This document shows, in pieces, positions 26,282 through 38,688 of a stretch of 64,000 nt of DNA. A program made the translations under genes and the position numbers. The notes beneath the pieces were generated by a model. That model worked only from the letters and a program-made list of their open reading frames with translations, was not told the origin of the DNA and did no database searches. The DNA comes from Okeanomitos corallinicola TIOX110 (GTDB taxonomy: Bacteria; Cyanobacteriota; Cyanobacteriia; Cyanobacteriales; Nostocaceae), in NCBI RefSeq assembly GCF_038050375.1, contig NZ_CP150886.1, positions 4,877,318 to 4,941,317 of the forward strand, written 5' to 3'. Numbering within the stretch: position 1 is the stretch's first letter; the number at the start of each line of letters is the position of its first letter.

Positions 26282-27037
26282 ATGCTGAGTTTTCCCAACT
26301 TCTACTCTCTTCCACTTGCCGAATTGGAAGTAGGGAAGCATCTGTACTGGCAAATAGGTAACTTAAAGCTACATGGACAGGTGTTTCTCACCTCCTGGTT
26401 TGTAATTGGCGTGTTGACACTTGTTTCCGTATTGGCAAGCAGCAACATCAAACGCATTCCTAGCGGCATTCAAAACCTAATGGAGTTTGCCTTAGAATTC
26501 ATCAGGGATTTGGCAAAAAACCAGATCGGCGAGAAAGAATATCGCCCCTGGGTCCCCTTCATTGGTACTTTGTTTTTGTTCATTTTCGTGTCAAATTGGT
26601 CAGGGGCATTAGTTCCTTTTAAGCTAATTCATCTGCCAGAAGGTGAACTAACCGCACCAACAAGTGACATTAACACAACAGTTGCCTTAGCACTGTTAAC
26701 ATCTTTAGCTTATTTTTATGCTGGCTTCAGCAAAAAAGGCTTGGGGTACTTCGGCAACTACGTGCAACCAGTTTCCTTCATGTTGCCCTTCAAGATTATT
26801 GAAGATTTCACTAAACCCCTTTCCTTAAGCTTCCGTTTATTCGGTAACATCTTAGCTGATGAACTGGTTGTAGGCGTGCTAGTCTTACTAGTGCCTCTGT
26901 TCGTACCACTGCCAGTAATGGCATTGGGCTTATTTACGAGCGCCATTCAAGCCTTAATTTTTGCCACCCTCGCGGCTGCCTACATTGGGGAAGCGATGGA
27001 AGATCATCATGGCGAAGAGCATGAGGGTTCTCATTAA
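26282..27037 (+). CDS. atpB: F0F1 ATP synthase subunit a
   Basis: A 251-aa polytopic membrane protein with the typical cyanobacterial opening [20 protein letters not shown]. The essential Arg is in [19 protein letters not shown], and the C-terminal [20 protein letters not shown] completes the proton half-channel. With the c-ring it conducts protons across the thylakoid membrane. It lies 55 bases after atpI in the operon. Normal length, no anomaly. Confidence 0.97.
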   Translation: MLSFPNFYSLPLAELEVGKHLYWQIGNLKLHGQVFLTSWFVIGVLTLVSVLASSNIKRIPSGIQNLMEFALEFIRDLAKNQIGEKEYRPWVPFIGTLFLFIFVSNWSGALVPFKLIHLPEGELTAPTSDINTTVALALLTSLAYFYAGFSKKGLGYFGNYVQPVSFMLPFKIIEDFTKPLSLSFRLFGNILADELVVGVLVLLVPLFVPLPVMALGLFTSAIQALIFATLAAAYIGEAMEDHHGEEHEGSH

Positions 27038-27066
27038 ACCCCTCAGATGAAAGAAGTCAGTCATGA

Positions 27067-27102
27067 GGTGACAGGTGACAGGTGGCAGGTGACAGGTGAC
27101 AG
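27067..27102. repeat. Tandem GGTGACA heptamers between atpB and atpE
   Basis: Five near-identical GGTGACA units, one as GGTGGCA, occupy the atpB-atpE gap. Such arrays sit in several gaps of this operon. Confidence 0.9.
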
Positions 27103-27193
27103 AAATGAGTTAGCCAGTAGCCGTCAACAGTCAACCAATAACTAACTACTGACAACTCTACAAGTTCAACAAACAACCGTATCTGTAAAGTAA

Positions 27194-27451
<258 letters not shown>

Positions 27452-27598
27452 TTCAGTACACAATTTGAGTGCTGAGTGAAAAAAATTAAGAGTTAGGAGT
27501 TAAGAGTTAGGAGTTTGATTGACAACTCACTAACTCATAACTCGTAACATCTACACATGATAACTCAGGACTACAATCATAGATAGGAACAAGCAACC

Positions 27599-28090
27599 AT
27601 GACACACTGGATCACCTTATTGGCAGTAGAAGAAGTTGCCAAGGAAGGGGGCTTGTTTGACTTAGATGCGACTTTGCCTTTGATGGCAATTCAGTTTCTA
27701 GTTTTAGCCCTGATATTGAACGCAACTCTCTATAAGCCCCTGGGTAAAGCCATTGATGGACGGAATGAATACGTTCGTAACAATCAATTGGATGCCCAAG
27801 AACGCTTGTCAAAGGCGGAAAAATTAGCCGAGCAGTATGAGCAAGAACTAGCCGGTGCAAGAAGACAAGCTCAAACAATTATTGCCGAAGCTCAAGCAGA
27901 AGCGCAAAAAATGGCAGCCCAGAAAATAGCTGCCGCGCAACAAGAAGCTCAGGCACAAAGAGAAAAGGCATCTGGTGAAATTGAGCAGCAAAAGCAACAA
28001 GCCTTAGCTTCACTAGAAGCACAGGTAGATGCCCTCAGTCGCCAAATACTAGAGAAACTGTTAGGTGCTGACTTAGTAAGCCAACGCTAA
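27599..28090 (+). CDS. atpG: F0F1 ATP synthase subunit b'
   Basis: A 163-aa protein with one N-terminal hydrophobic helix ([20 protein letters not shown]) followed by a long charged coiled coil rich in Ala, Gln and Glu ([20 protein letters not shown] onward). Photosynthetic organisms encode two b-type stalk subunits, b' and b. This is the first, shorter one, preceding atpF as in other cyanobacterial atp1 operons. It forms the peripheral stator stalk with subunit b. Confidence 0.95.
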   Translation: MTHWITLLAVEEVAKEGGLFDLDATLPLMAIQFLVLALILNATLYKPLGKAIDGRNEYVRNNQLDAQERLSKAEKLAEQYEQELAGARRQAQTIIAEAQAEAQKMAAQKIAAAQQEAQAQREKASGEIEQQKQQALASLEAQVDALSRQILEKLLGADLVSQR

Positions 28091-28237
28091 CTCGCAGAAT
28101 TGTCATGGTAGGTAACAGGTGACAGGTTACAGGTGACAGTGAACAGAGTAATAACTGATAACTGATAACTGGTAACTGAATAACTGACCAATGACAAAGA
28201 ATTTTGAATTTGGCAGCGCAGTTGTGGATAGAAAATC

Positions 28238-28795
28238 ATGGGGACTTTTGTACTATTGATGGCGGAAGCAGCCGCCGTCGGAGGTGAACTGGCAGAGGGA
28301 GCAGAACATAGTGGTTTTGGTCTAAATACTAATATTTTAGAGACCAACCTAATTAACCTTGCCATTATTATTACTGTGCTGTTTGTTTTTGGACGTAAAG
28401 TTTTGGGTGGTAATCTCAAAGCCCGTCGAGAAAATATTGAAACAGCAATTAAGAGTGCAGAGCAAAGAGCAGCAGAAGCTGCTAGTAAATTGCAAGTAGC
28501 TCAACAAAAGCTAACACAAGCTCAAACTGAAGCAAGCTCAATCACAGCTAAAGCGGCAGAAAGTGCTAAAACGGCTCAAAAGGCAATTTTAGATCAAGCT
28601 GCTGCTGATGTTGAGAGAATGCAAGCAGCTGGTGCGGCTGATTTGAATGCAGAACTAGATAAAGCGATCGCTCAATTGAAGCAGAGAGTAGTAGCTCAAG
28701 CATTAGCAAAAGCTGAGACTCAACTCAAAGCTGGTATTGCTGAGGATGTTCAAAAAACTATTATTGACCGCAGCATCGCGCAATTGGGAGGTTAA
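28238..28795 (+). CDS. atpF: F0F1 ATP synthase subunit b
   Basis: A 185-aa protein. A short N-terminal segment and one membrane helix ([20 protein letters not shown]) are followed by an Ala/Gln/Lys-rich coiled coil running almost to the end ([20 protein letters not shown]). It pairs with b' to hold the F1 head stationary. It is followed after only 2 bases by atpH, so translation is probably coupled. Confidence 0.96.
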   Translation: MGTFVLLMAEAAAVGGELAEGAEHSGFGLNTNILETNLINLAIIITVLFVFGRKVLGGNLKARRENIETAIKSAEQRAAEAASKLQVAQQKLTQAQTEASSITAKAAESAKTAQKAILDQAAADVERMQAAGAADLNAELDKAIAQLKQRVVAQALAKAETQLKAGIAEDVQKTIIDRSIAQLGG

Positions 28796-28797
28796 GC

Positions 28798-29352
28798 ATG
28801 AAAAACAATGCAGCTACCGCTGAAGTAGCCCAGCCTTATGCACAGGCTTTATTATCCATCGCCCAGTCAAATAACTTGACAGAAGAATTTGGGGCAGATG
28901 CCAGAACTTTAACTAATTTGATTTCAGGTTCTGGGGAACTCCAAAGCTTTTTGGATAACCCTTTCATTTTGCCTGAAAACAAAAAGAATCTGCTCAAGCA
29001 GTTACTAGGTGAAGGTGTTAACCCCTATTTACGCAACTTTTTACTGCTTTTGGTGGATAGAAAAAGGATTTCTTTCCTAGAGCCAATTTTAAAGCAGTAT
29101 TTAGCTTTATTACGGCAACTCAATCAGACCGTATTAGCTGAAGTTACTTCTGCGGTTGCTTTAACAGAAGCACAAGTGCAAACAGTTAAAGAGAAGGTAC
29201 TTGCTATCACCAAAGCACGGGAAGTAGAAATAGAAACTAAAATAGACACTGATCTAATTGGTGGTGTAGTGATCAAAGTAGGTTCTCAAGTAATTGACGC
29301 AAGCTTACGAGGTCAACTGCGTCGCCTTTCTTTGCGCTTAACCAGTAATTAA
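28798..29352 (+). CDS. atpH: F0F1 ATP synthase subunit delta
   Basis: A 184-aa soluble protein with the N-terminal helical bundle (AEVAQPYAQALLSIAQSNNL) that binds the top of F1, and the C-terminal signature DTDLIGGVVIKVGSQVIDAS of the OSCP/delta family. The start lies 2 bases after the atpF stop. It joins the peripheral stalk to the alpha3-beta3 head. The length is normal. Confidence 0.96.
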   Translation: MKNNAATAEVAQPYAQALLSIAQSNNLTEEFGADARTLTNLISGSGELQSFLDNPFILPENKKNLLKQLLGEGVNPYLRNFLLLLVDRKRISFLEPILKQYLALLRQLNQTVLAEVTSAVALTEAQVQTVKEKVLAITKAREVEIETKIDTDLIGGVVIKVGSQVIDASLRGQLRRLSLRLTSN

Positions 29353-29360
29353 ATTTTTTT

Positions 29361-29391
29361 GGGCATTGGGCATTGGGCATTGGGCATTGGG
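29361..29391. repeat. Tandem TGGGCAT heptamers between atpH and atpA
   Basis: Four consecutive GGGCATT units, the same heptamer in reverse orientation as the array at 25628-25657, fill part of the atpH-atpA gap. Confidence 0.9.
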
Positions 29392-29465
29392 TAAATATTT
29401 TTACCAACTACTAATTACCAATTACCTCTAGACCAGAAACTTCTTCCGTCTCGAAAGCAAACTGA

Positions 29466-30998
<1,533 letters not shown>

Positions 30999-31075
30999 TT
31001 GGTAATTGGTGATTGGTAATTGGTGATTGGTAATTGGTAATTAGTGATGAGGTTATTCAACTCTCATCTCTTTTT

Positions 31076-31103
31076 GTCACCTGTCACCTGTCACCTGTCA
31101 CCT
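31076..31103. repeat. Tandem TGTCACC heptamers between atpA and atpC
   Basis: Four units of TGTCACC, the reverse complement of GGTGACA, follow a run of ATTGGTGATTGGTA-like imperfect repeats at 31000-31044. Together they take up most of the 135-base gap. Confidence 0.88.
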
Positions 31104-31133
31104 AACCAATGACTAATGACTAAGGACTAAACT

Positions 31134-32081
31134 ATGCCTAATCTCAAAGCAATACGCGATCGCATTCAGTCGGTCAAAAATACCAAAAAAATTACTGAAG
31201 CTATGCGGTTAGTGGCAGCAGCACGAGTACGCCGCGCCCAAGAACAGGTAATTGCTACCCGTCCCTTTGCTGACCGTTTAGCTCAAGTATTATTTGGTCT
31301 ACAAACTCGTTTACGGTTTGAAGATGTAGACCTACCATTACTGAAAAAACGGGAAGTTAAATCTGTCGGTTTATTGGTAGTTTCCGGTGATAGAGGACTG
31401 TGTGGCGGTTACAATTCTAACGTCATCCGTCGTGCAGAAAACCGCGCCAAGGAACTCCAAGCCGAAGGTTTAGATGTCACCTTAGTAGTAGTTGGTCGTA
31501 AAGCTAACCAATACTTCCAACGTCGTGGTTACAAAATTGATAAAAGCTACACTGGTTTAGAACAAATTCCTACCGCTGCGGAAGCTACTGATGTTGCAGA
31601 TGAACTACTATCCTTGTTTTTATCTGAAAAGGTAGACCGGATTGAGTTAGTTTATACTCGCTTCGTGTCCTTGGTTAGTTCTCGTCCAGTGGTACAAACC
31701 TTGCTACCTTTGGATACCCAAGGTTTGGAAGCCGCAGATGATGAAATTTTCCGCTTAACTAGCCGTGGTGGTCAGTTCCAAGTGGAACGGGAAAAGGTAA
31801 GTAGTACAGTTCAGCCTTTACCCCGTGACATGATCTTTGAACAAGATCCTGTACAAATTTTAGATTCTTTGTTGCCTTTATATCTGAGTAATCAGTTATT
31901 AAGAGCATTACAAGAATCAGCAGCTAGTGAACTAGCAGCACGGATGACAGCAATGAGTAATGCCAGTGAGAATGCTGGTGAGTTGATTAAAACTCTGTCA
32001 TTGTCTTACAACAAAGCTCGTCAAGCTGCAATTACTCAGGAACTTCTGGAAGTTGTTGGTGGTGCGGAAGCGCTTACTTAA
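31134..32081 (+). CDS. atpC: F0F1 ATP synthase subunit gamma
   Basis: A 315-aa central-shaft subunit. The N-terminal helix ([20 protein letters not shown]) and the C-terminal helix ([20 protein letters not shown]) form the coiled coil inside the F1 head. The insertion of about 35 residues around 195-235 ([20 protein letters not shown]) is the photosynthetic type. The extra Cys-containing redox loop of plant chloroplasts is absent, as usual in cyanobacteria. It is the last gene of the operon. Confidence 0.97.
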   Translation: MPNLKAIRDRIQSVKNTKKITEAMRLVAAARVRRAQEQVIATRPFADRLAQVLFGLQTRLRFEDVDLPLLKKREVKSVGLLVVSGDRGLCGGYNSNVIRRAENRAKELQAEGLDVTLVVVGRKANQYFQRRGYKIDKSYTGLEQIPTAAEATDVADELLSLFLSEKVDRIELVYTRFVSLVSSRPVVQTLLPLDTQGLEAADDEIFRLTSRGGQFQVEREKVSSTVQPLPRDMIFEQDPVQILDSLLPLYLSNQLLRALQESAASELAARMTAMSNASENAGELIKTLSLSYNKARQAAITQELLEVVGGAEALT

Positions 32082-32390
32082 TTTTGGTAATGGGTAATGG
32101 GTGATGGGTAATTGTTAATATTATTACTTATCACTTATTGCCGATTACTTGATGGGGTTTAAGAAGGAATGAACCGCAGAGGCGCAGAGGACGCAGAGAA
32201 AGATAGAGTTTGAGAGATATTTTGAGTTAGTTTTTATGATTTTTATTTAAGTTTTTTATTTTTATTTTCGTGTTAAATAATAGTCCTGCTCATAAATTAT
32301 TACTGGAAGTTATTCAGCCAGCTTTCATTATTGAGGAGATACATCATCAAACAGTTATGATTACTCAATAACTATAATCTAATAATCTAA
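32082..32390. other. 309-base gap downstream of atpC, containing a dispersed repeat
   Basis: It begins with repeats of the TGGGTAATGGGTGATGGGTA type. Positions 32154-32198 are a near-exact inverted copy of 7855-7900. A T-rich stretch follows, and then the leader of pyrB. No gene or clear rho-independent terminator is visible. Confidence 0.6.
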
Positions 32391-33398
32391 ATGCCTACTA
32401 ATACTTGGAATCGTCATCATATCCTTTCCTTAGCTGACTTTACCAACACTGAATATAATGCAGTGTTGCAAACAGCAGCATCATTTCAAGAGGTGCTATC
32501 TCGGAGAACTAAGAAAGTACCCACATTGCAAGGACAGGTAGTAGCAAATTTATTTTTTGAACCTTCTACCCGTACCCGCAGTAGTTTTGAAATAGCTGCA
32601 AAAAGATTAAGTGCAGATACATTGAATTTTGCAGCTTCCACATCTTCCATGACCAAAGGAGAGACAATTTTAGACACTGCTAAAACCTATTTAGCAATGG
32701 GTACAGATATTATGGTCATTCGTCATAAAGAAGCAGGAGTACCCCAGGCGATCGCCCAAGAAATGGATCGTTTAGGGGAAAAAGTCAGCGTCTTAAATGC
32801 CGGTGATGGACAACATGAACACCCATCTCAAGGACTATTAGATTTATTCACAATTTGCAGTTTAATTGATCCTCTAAAACCCAAAATTGAATTATTACAA
32901 GGTAAAAAAATAGCTATTGTTGGTGATATTTTACATTCCCGTGTCGCCCGTTCTAATATTTGGAGTTTAATCGCTAGTGGTGCAGAAGTTCATCTAGCAG
33001 CACCCCCTACATTACTACCTAAATTTTTTGCTGAATATTTAGGATTAACCACACCAGAAAACTTTCAAGACCAAAAATTATTTACCCATTGGCGACTAGA
33101 ACCAGCGTTAATAAATGCCGATTTTGTCATGACATTGCGTTTACAAAAAGAACGCATGACAGCCCATTTGTTACCCAGTTTAAGGGAATATCATCAACTA
33201 TTTGGCATTACCAGAGATAAACTCAAACTGTGTAAACCTAATGTTAAAGTTTTGCATCCAGGTCCAGTTAACAGAGGTGTAGAAATTAGTTCTGACTTAA
33301 TGGATGATCCTGAATTTAGTTTAATTCAAGATCAAGTGACTAGCGGTGTAGCAGTACGGATGGCATTATTATATTTTATTGGTGGTGGAAAAGGTTAA
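32391..33398 (+). CDS. pyrB: Aspartate carbamoyltransferase catalytic subunit
   Basis: A 335-aa protein with the carbamoyl-phosphate motif [13 protein letters not shown] (STRTR at 59-63), the second-site [12 protein letters not shown], and the C-terminal [12 protein letters not shown]. It catalyses the first committed step of pyrimidine synthesis, joining carbamoyl phosphate to aspartate. No regulatory pyrI gene is adjacent, as is normal in cyanobacteria. The start [17 protein letters not shown] is typical for the family. Confidence 0.97.
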   Translation: MPTNTWNRHHILSLADFTNTEYNAVLQTAASFQEVLSRRTKKVPTLQGQVVANLFFEPSTRTRSSFEIAAKRLSADTLNFAASTSSMTKGETILDTAKTYLAMGTDIMVIRHKEAGVPQAIAQEMDRLGEKVSVLNAGDGQHEHPSQGLLDLFTICSLIDPLKPKIELLQGKKIAIVGDILHSRVARSNIWSLIASGAEVHLAAPPTLLPKFFAEYLGLTTPENFQDQKLFTHWRLEPALINADFVMTLRLQKERMTAHLLPSLREYHQLFGITRDKLKLCKPNVKVLHPGPVNRGVEISSDLMDDPEFSLIQDQVTSGVAVRMALLYFIGGGKG

Positions 33399-33564
33399 TT
33401 AATATTCTGTAGGGTGTGTTAGGCGCAGCCGTAACGCACCTTTGAAACTATATCATATTTTTTATGTCACCCAGAGGCGCAGAGAGTAATAAAGAGTTAG
33501 TTTTATTACATAAAAAATGTTGTAAAATATAAATATTAGTTAGTTAAGTTATCTAATATTCACA

Positions 33565-34140
33565 ATGACAGCTATCACCATTAACTTAAACCCTATTGTC
33601 AGATTTACCGACGATCAATTTTATCAACTATGCCGGGAAAATCCTGATGTGAAATTTGAAAGGAATACAAAGGGAGAACTATTAATCATGTCACCCACAG
33701 GAGGAGAAACTGGAAAACGTAATTCAGAAATTAATGCTGATTTTGTAATCTGGAATCGTAAAAATAAACTAGGAGTTTGTTTTGATTCTTCTACCTGTTT
33801 TAAATTACCTAATGGTGCAAATCGTTCTCCTGATTTTTCTTGGATAAAAAAAGAAAGATGGGATAGTTTAACAACAGAAGAAAAAACCAAATTTCCACCC
33901 ATTGCACCTGATTTTGTTTTAGAATTAATGTCACCTACAGACAGCTGGCCAGAAACTCAAAAGAAAATGCAAGAATATATCGCCAATGGCGTAAAATTAG
34001 GTTGGTTAATTAATCCGAAAATACGACAAGTAGAAATTTATCGTTTAGGTAAAACAGTAGAAATATTAACCGCACCCATAGAATTATCAGGAGAAGATGT
34101 TTTACCAGGATTTGTTTTAAATATGTCCGTAGTTTGGTAA
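33565..34140 (+). CDS. Uma2-family (DUF820) PD-(D/E)xK nuclease-fold protein
   Basis: A 191-aa protein with the family hallmarks: RFTDDQFYQLCRENPDVKFE, LIMSPTGGETGKRNSEINAD, the catalytic-type SPDFSWIKKERW, APDFVLELMSPTDS and LGWLINPKIRQVEIYR. The Asp and Glu of the nuclease fold are in place. These proteins are greatly expanded in cyanobacteria, and their biological role is not known. The neighbouring VapBC module suggests a small accessory patch between pyrB and pheT. Confidence 0.88.
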   Translation: MTAITINLNPIVRFTDDQFYQLCRENPDVKFERNTKGELLIMSPTGGETGKRNSEINADFVIWNRKNKLGVCFDSSTCFKLPNGANRSPDFSWIKKERWDSLTTEEKTKFPPIAPDFVLELMSPTDSWPETQKKMQEYIANGVKLGWLINPKIRQVEIYRLGKTVEILTAPIELSGEDVLPGFVLNMSVVW

Positions 34141-34165
34141 ATGAAAAATAACGGGAATATACAAC

Positions 34166-34366
34166 ATGATCACCAATTTAGAAATAGACGAAAAATTAAT
34201 CAAAGAAGCACTAGAACTGAGTGGTTATAGTGATCAAAATGCTCTCATTGCAGAAGCTTTAAAACAGTATATAAAAAATCGAAAACACCAAGAAATTATA
34301 GAACTATTTGGTACAATTGAATATGAAGATGATTATAACTACAAACAACAAAGATATAGAAAATAA
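34166..34366 (+). CDS. VapB-type antitoxin
   Basis: A 66-aa protein beginning with a ribbon-helix-helix-like strand (MITNLEIDEKLIKEALELSG) followed by helix pairs (DQNALIAEALKQYIKNRK) and an acidic, aromatic tail (EYEDDYNYKQQRYRK) suited to fill the toxin active site. This matches DUF2191-type antitoxins. Its last 44 bases overlap the start of the PIN-domain toxin in another frame. Confidence 0.8.
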   Translation: MITNLEIDEKLIKEALELSGYSDQNALIAEALKQYIKNRKHQEIIELFGTIEYEDDYNYKQQRYRK

Positions 34367-34772
34367 AGTTATAGTTGATACATCTATTTGGTCTTTAGCA
34401 TTGAGGCATGATAAAAAGTTAGACAATTCAATCTATGTAGACCTTTTACAAGACTTAATAACTAATAATCAAATTGTTTTATTGGGTGCTGTAAGACAAG
34501 AAATACTTACTGATATTCGTCATAAAAATCAATATAATCATTTGAAAAATTCCCTGCGTGTATTTCCTAATTTTCAATTAGATATTGAAGACTATGAAAT
34601 GGCGGCTGAATTTTATAATATCTGTCGCAATAAAGGTATTCAAGGAGCAAATACTGATTTTCTTATTTGTGCAGTAGCAGTGCGGAGGAGTTATAGCATT
34701 CTGACAACAGATAAAGATTTTAATAACTTTAGTCTGTATATTCCCATCACATTGGTAGAAATTACATCTTAG
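34323..34772 (+). CDS. VapC-type PIN-domain ribonuclease toxin
   Basis: A PIN domain starting KVIVDTSIWSLALR with the first catalytic Asp, followed by GAVRQEILTDI (Glu) and GANTDFLICAVAV and STLTTDKDF-like ILTTDKDFNNF, which supply the other acidic residues. The start is probably ATG 34323 (150 aa); ATG 34329 is equally possible. It overlaps the antitoxin gene, so translation is coupled. Expected to cleave tRNA or rRNA when the antitoxin is lost. Confidence 0.83.
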   Translation: MKMIITTNNKDIENKVIVDTSIWSLALRHDKKLDNSIYVDLLQDLITNNQIVLLGAVRQEILTDIRHKNQYNHLKNSLRVFPNFQLDIEDYEMAAEFYNICRNKGIQGANTDFLICAVAVRRSYSILTTDKDFNNFSLYIPITLVEITS

Positions 34773-34865
34773 TAGCAAACCATTTTTATTGACAAAACCC
34801 AATAATTTTCACCTACCATATAAAATTATAAAATTAAAACACAAATCCAAACACAACCACACCAA

Positions 34866-37313
34866 ATGCGTATCTCTTTCAATTGGTTACGGGAACTCGT
34901 AGAAATTAAACAAACTCCAGAAGAACTAGCCCACACCTTGACAATGGCAGGGTTTGAAGTCGAAGATATAGAAGATCGCCGCACTTGGGCCGATGGCGTT
35001 GTGATTGCTAAAGTTCTACAACGTGAACAACACCCCAACGCAGATAAACTCAGCGTCTGTACAGTAGATGTGGGTGGAGAGGAAACTTTAAATATTGTTT
35101 GTGGTGCATCCAATGTCCGCGCAGATATTTATGTACCAGTAGCAACCAAAGGTACTTACTTACCCAATATTGACTTAAAAATTAAACCCACCAAACTCAG
35201 AGGTGTACCATCCAATGGGATGATCTGTTCTTTAAAAGAACTGGGTTTACCAACTGATATTGATGGTATTCATATTTTCACCCAAGAAAATCTCACCGTG
35301 GGTAGTGATGTCCGTCCATTCTTGGGTTTAGAAGATGTCATTTTAGATGTCACCGCTACCGCTAACCGTGCGGATGCTTTATCTATGGTAGGTATTGCGC
35401 GGGAAGTTGCAGCTTTAACCGGCGGAAAGTTATCAATTCCCCAAACTGAAGCAGTCAAAATTGACAATGGTACAGGTAATTTACCCAAAAAAATTGACCT
35501 AAAAATTTCTGAAAATAAAGCTTGTCCTGCTTATATTGGAACTGTTGTTGAACAGATTAAAATTGCCCTTTCTCCTGAATGGTTGCAACAAAAATTAAAT
35601 GCTGCGGGAATACGTCCTATTAATAATGTCGTAGATATCACCAACTATGTATTATTAGAATGGGGACAACCTTTACACGCATTTGATCAAGAAAAGTTAA
35701 AATCTGTCGCTGGTGGTGATAAATTAATTGTTGGTGTCCGCTTTGCAGAAACCGGAGAAACCCTCAAAACTTTAGATGGACAAACCCGGAATTTATCTAC
35801 TCAGAATTTATTAATTACTGCTAACAATAAACCTGTAGCTTTAGCAGGAGTCATGGGTGGTGAAGAAACAGAAGTTGATCAAACTACAACTAGCTTAGTT
35901 TTAGAAGCTGCTTTATTTGATTCTGTGGCTATTCGTCGTTCTTCCCGTGGTGTGGGTTTAAGAAGTGAAGCTTCAGGTAGATATGAAAGAGGCGTGAATA
36001 AGGCAGAATTAGAAATAGCTTGTCACCGGGCTTTATCCCTTTTTCAAGAATTAGCAAATGGGGTAATTGTTCAACAGGAAATTGCTGATACTCGTCCTGA
36101 TCCTGCAACTTGGACACACTCTATCGTTTTGCGATTAGATAAAATCAATGAACTGTTGGGTCCTGTTGATTTGGGAATAGAAACAGGAGAACTGCAAGCA
36201 GCAGATGTAGAAAGAATTCTCACAGCTTTAGGATGTGAATTAACTGATCAGAATGATCGCACTTGGACAGTTAAAGTGCCACCTTATCGTTATCGTGATT
36301 TAGAACGGGAAATAGATTTAATTGAAGAAATAGCCCGTCTTTATGGTTATGATAACTTCGTTGATACTTTACCCGAAAAAACCGAAGCTGGGTATTTATC
36401 TTTAGATCAAGAACTGCTAAGAAAAATCCGGGCATATTTGCGGGCTGAAGGTTTAACAGAATTAATTCAATATTCTTTGGTGAAACCGGGTGAAGATAGA
36501 CAAATTGTTTTAAATAATCCCTTGTTTGCGGAATATTCAGCCTTGAGAACAGATTTAATTGCCGGATTAATTGATGCTTTTCAATATAATTTAGAACAGG
36601 GAAATGGGGCATTAAATGGGTTTGAAATCGGACGGATTTTTTGGCAAGAAGAAGAGGGTTTAGACGAGGCGGAAATGTTAGCTGGTATCATGGGTGGTGA
36701 TACTACTTTGGGTAAGTGGTCACGGGGTGGACGGGAACAACCGATGACATGGTTTGAAGCTAAAGGTATTTTAGAAAATGTCCTGGGTAGGTTTGGTTTA
36801 CAGGTAGAATTTCAACCAGAAAATCGAGACTCGCGTTTACATCCAGGCCGGACTGCTTCTTTGTGGTTAGGTGGTAATAGACTGGGAACTTTTGGACAAG
36901 TTCACCCCCAAATTAGGAAGGAAAAAGATTTACCAGATGCGGTTTATGTATTCCAAATCAGTTTGGATACTTTGTTAAATGCTTTGGATAATGATGATTT
37001 ACTCATTCCCAAATTCAAAGCTTATTCTACCTATCCTGCTAGTGATCGAGATATTGCTTTTTTTGCACCTGTGAATTTGACAGTTTCAGAACTCGAAAAG
37101 GTGATTACTAAAACTGGTAAAGGGTTATTAGAATCTGTGGAAGTGTTTGATGAATATCGGGGTGAAAATGTCCCTGCTGGTCAAAGAAGTTTAGCTTTTC
37201 GGTTAGTTTATCGTGCTAGCGATCGCACTCTCACTGAAAATGAAGTTGAACCTGTACATAATAAAGTGCGGGAAGCTTTAGTAGAAAAATTTGGTGTGAG
37301 TTTGAGAAGTTAA
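34866..37313 (+). CDS. pheT: Phenylalanyl-tRNA synthetase beta subunit
   Basis: An 815-aa protein with the family's domains in order: the opening [12 protein letters not shown]; an OB-fold tRNA-binding domain (about 40-150, [20 protein letters not shown]); the B3/B4 editing domain (about 210-390); B5 (about 400-490); the catalytic-like core ([20 protein letters not shown]); and the C-terminal FDX-ACB domain ([20 protein letters not shown]). It forms an alpha2-beta2 enzyme with PheS, which is encoded elsewhere. Full length. Confidence 0.97.
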   Translation: MRISFNWLRELVEIKQTPEELAHTLTMAGFEVEDIEDRRTWADGVVIAKVLQREQHPNADKLSVCTVDVGGEETLNIVCGASNVRADIYVPVATKGTYLPNIDLKIKPTKLRGVPSNGMICSLKELGLPTDIDGIHIFTQENLTVGSDVRPFLGLEDVILDVTATANRADALSMVGIAREVAALTGGKLSIPQTEAVKIDNGTGNLPKKIDLKISENKACPAYIGTVVEQIKIALSPEWLQQKLNAAGIRPINNVVDITNYVLLEWGQPLHAFDQEKLKSVAGGDKLIVGVRFAETGETLKTLDGQTRNLSTQNLLITANNKPVALAGVMGGEETEVDQTTTSLVLEAALFDSVAIRRSSRGVGLRSEASGRYERGVNKAELEIACHRALSLFQELANGVIVQQEIADTRPDPATWTHSIVLRLDKINELLGPVDLGIETGELQAADVERILTALGCELTDQNDRTWTVKVPPYRYRDLEREIDLIEEIARLYGYDNFVDTLPEKTEAGYLSLDQELLRKIRAYLRAEGLTELIQYSLVKPGEDRQIVLNNPLFAEYSALRTDLIAGLIDAFQYNLEQGNGALNGFEIGRIFWQEEEGLDEAEMLAGIMGGDTTLGKWSRGGREQPMTWFEAKGILENVLGRFGLQVEFQPENRDSRLHPGRTASLWLGGNRLGTFGQVHPQIRKEKDLPDAVYVFQISLDTLLNALDNDDLLIPKFKAYSTYPASDRDIAFFAPVNLTVSELEKVITKTGKGLLESVEVFDEYRGENVPAGQRSLAFRLVYRASDRTLTENEVEPVHNKVREALVEKFGVSLRS

Positions 37314-37405
37314 TTCTTAGGTAATTGCTAATATTTGGGTAGGGGTTTAGCATTGCTAAATCCTTACTGATTGAATTCTCAAAACTGCTGCATATTCTTT
37401 CTAGT

Positions 37406-38017
37406 TTAGATTGTTTGTAAAATTTGTGAAAGTGTTAATTTAAGTTCTGGAAATAATGGAGATATAATTAAATCATCACCCCGAAATTGATTAACAATAT
37501 ATTCATCATCAACTAAAGAATAAATAGAAATTGTTGGTTGTTTAGGATTACCAATAAATCTTTTACTACCGAAAGCCGCATAATCAACTATCCAATATTC
37601 AGGAATACCCATTGATTCATAATCATTGGTTTTGTTACCATAATCTGTTTGCCAATTACTGCTAACAATTTCTATTACTAAAGAAACTGAAGCAGCTTGG
37701 GTAATAGTTGATTCCTTTTTCCATAAAGGTTCATTAACTAAATTGTTTCTATTTAATAGTAAAATATCAGGTGAATAGGCTGATAAACTATTAGGTGTTT
37801 TAATCAAAGCTGTTTTGGGGATAAAATAAGGAAGTTTGAGTTTTTTATATTCAGTAACTATTTCTTCTACTAAATATCCGATAATTTCCTCATGATCACC
37901 TACTGGTGGGTTCATTTCAATAATTACTCCATCATATAATTCATAGCGTAACCCTGTGTCTGGGTAGGATTGGATAAATTCTGCAAAGGTTACTGGTTTA
38001 GTTAAACTTTGAACCAT
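37406..38017 (-). CDS. Uma2-family (DUF820) PD-(D/E)xK nuclease-fold protein
   Basis: A 203-aa protein of the same family as the one at 33565 but clearly divergent: TFAEFIQSYPDTGLRYELYD, GVIIEMNPPVGDHEEIIGYL, SAYSPDILLLNR, SLVIEIVSSNWQTDYGNK and GIPEYWIVDYAAFG. The catalytic-type Asp and Glu-x-Val are present. It is convergent with pheT. Function is unknown as for other Uma2 proteins. Confidence 0.87.
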   Translation of the reverse strand: MVQSLTKPVTFAEFIQSYPDTGLRYELYDGVIIEMNPPVGDHEEIIGYLVEEIVTEYKKLKLPYFIPKTALIKTPNSLSAYSPDILLLNRNNLVNEPLWKKESTITQAASVSLVIEIVSSNWQTDYGNKTNDYESMGIPEYWIVDYAAFGSKRFIGNPKQPTISIYSLVDDEYIVNQFRGDDLIISPLFPELKLTLSQILQTI

Positions 38018-38116
38018 GATTTACCTCTTGAATAATAATGATGTTTTGATTTTAATTATACTGTAAACTTTATAAATTGAAAATCATCAACCTATTAACA
38101 CAGGAGTAACAAGAAT

Positions 38117-38386
38117 ATGCCAAAATATATAATGTGGGGTAGCTATTGCAAAGACGTTTTAAGCAAACGTGAACCCTATCGTCAAGCCCATTTAGAAGGA
38201 TTAGCAAAACAAAAAGAAAGTGGGGTTTTAATTACCCTTGGACCTACCAAAGATGTTACCCAAGTTTTTGGTATTTATGAAGCAGAAGATGAAACAACAG
38301 TTAGTCAATTAGTGGAAGCTGATCCTTACTGGCAAAACGGTATTTGGACAGAGTATGCTATTAAAGAGTGGATTCAAGCTTTCTAG
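38117..38386 (+). CDS. YciI-like (YCII-related) protein
   Basis: An 89-aa ferredoxin-like fold protein: MPKYIMWGSYC, then REPYRQAHLEGLAKQKESG, LITLGPTKDVTQVFGIYEAE and VEADPYWQNGIWTEYAIKEW. The conserved His in RQAHLEGL and the Asp-Pro in EADPY fit the YciI family, which has been linked to small-molecule hydrolysis or isomerisation. The start is preceded by AGGAGTAACAAGAAT. Length is normal. Confidence 0.85.
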   Translation: MPKYIMWGSYCKDVLSKREPYRQAHLEGLAKQKESGVLITLGPTKDVTQVFGIYEAEDETTVSQLVEADPYWQNGIWTEYAIKEWIQAF

Positions 38387-38395
38387 TCCATTCTT

Positions 38396-38505
38396 CGTAA
38401 TTCATAATTTGTAACTAATTACGTCCGCGCAGCGCGCCGTAGGCTTGATTACGAATTACGAATTACGTTAGTGTAGCGTGCCGTAGACTTGATTACGAAT
38501 TACCC
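38396..38505. repeat. Imperfect repeats of ACGAATTAC and GCGCGCCGTAGGCTTGATT type
   Basis: Two imperfect copies of a block ending (C)GCCGTAG(G/A)CTTGATTACGAATTAC occur at about 38430-38466 and 38476-38503. They are mixed with ACGAATTAC heptamer-like runs and fill the gap between the convergent genes. Confidence 0.75.
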
Positions 38506-38688
38506 TTTTAGCGCCCTTTTAAAATTACGGCGATAGGATGGATTAGCAACAAACAAAACTGGCCACAACAAACTAAAACCAATACGATTAGGCAAAGTTT
38601 GGGTAAAATGAGTTTTGTTATAACCACTCCAAAACTTCCAAGCACCAACTACATAACCTACTAACGAACCAAAAATAATTACTTCCAT
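38500..38688 (-). CDS. Small conserved membrane-associated protein
   Basis: A 62-aa protein with an N-terminal hydrophobic helix (VIIFGSLVGYVVGAWKFWSG), a second hydrophobic segment (IGFSLLWPVLFVANPSYR) and a basic end, RRNFKRALKG. The length and the pattern of a short two-helix protein with a conserved NPSYRRNFKRAL tail suggest a real gene rather than a chance frame. No function is known. Confidence 0.62.
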   Translation of the reverse strand: MEVIIFGSLVGYVVGAWKFWSGYNKTHFTQTLPNRIGFSLLWPVLFVANPSYRRNFKRALKG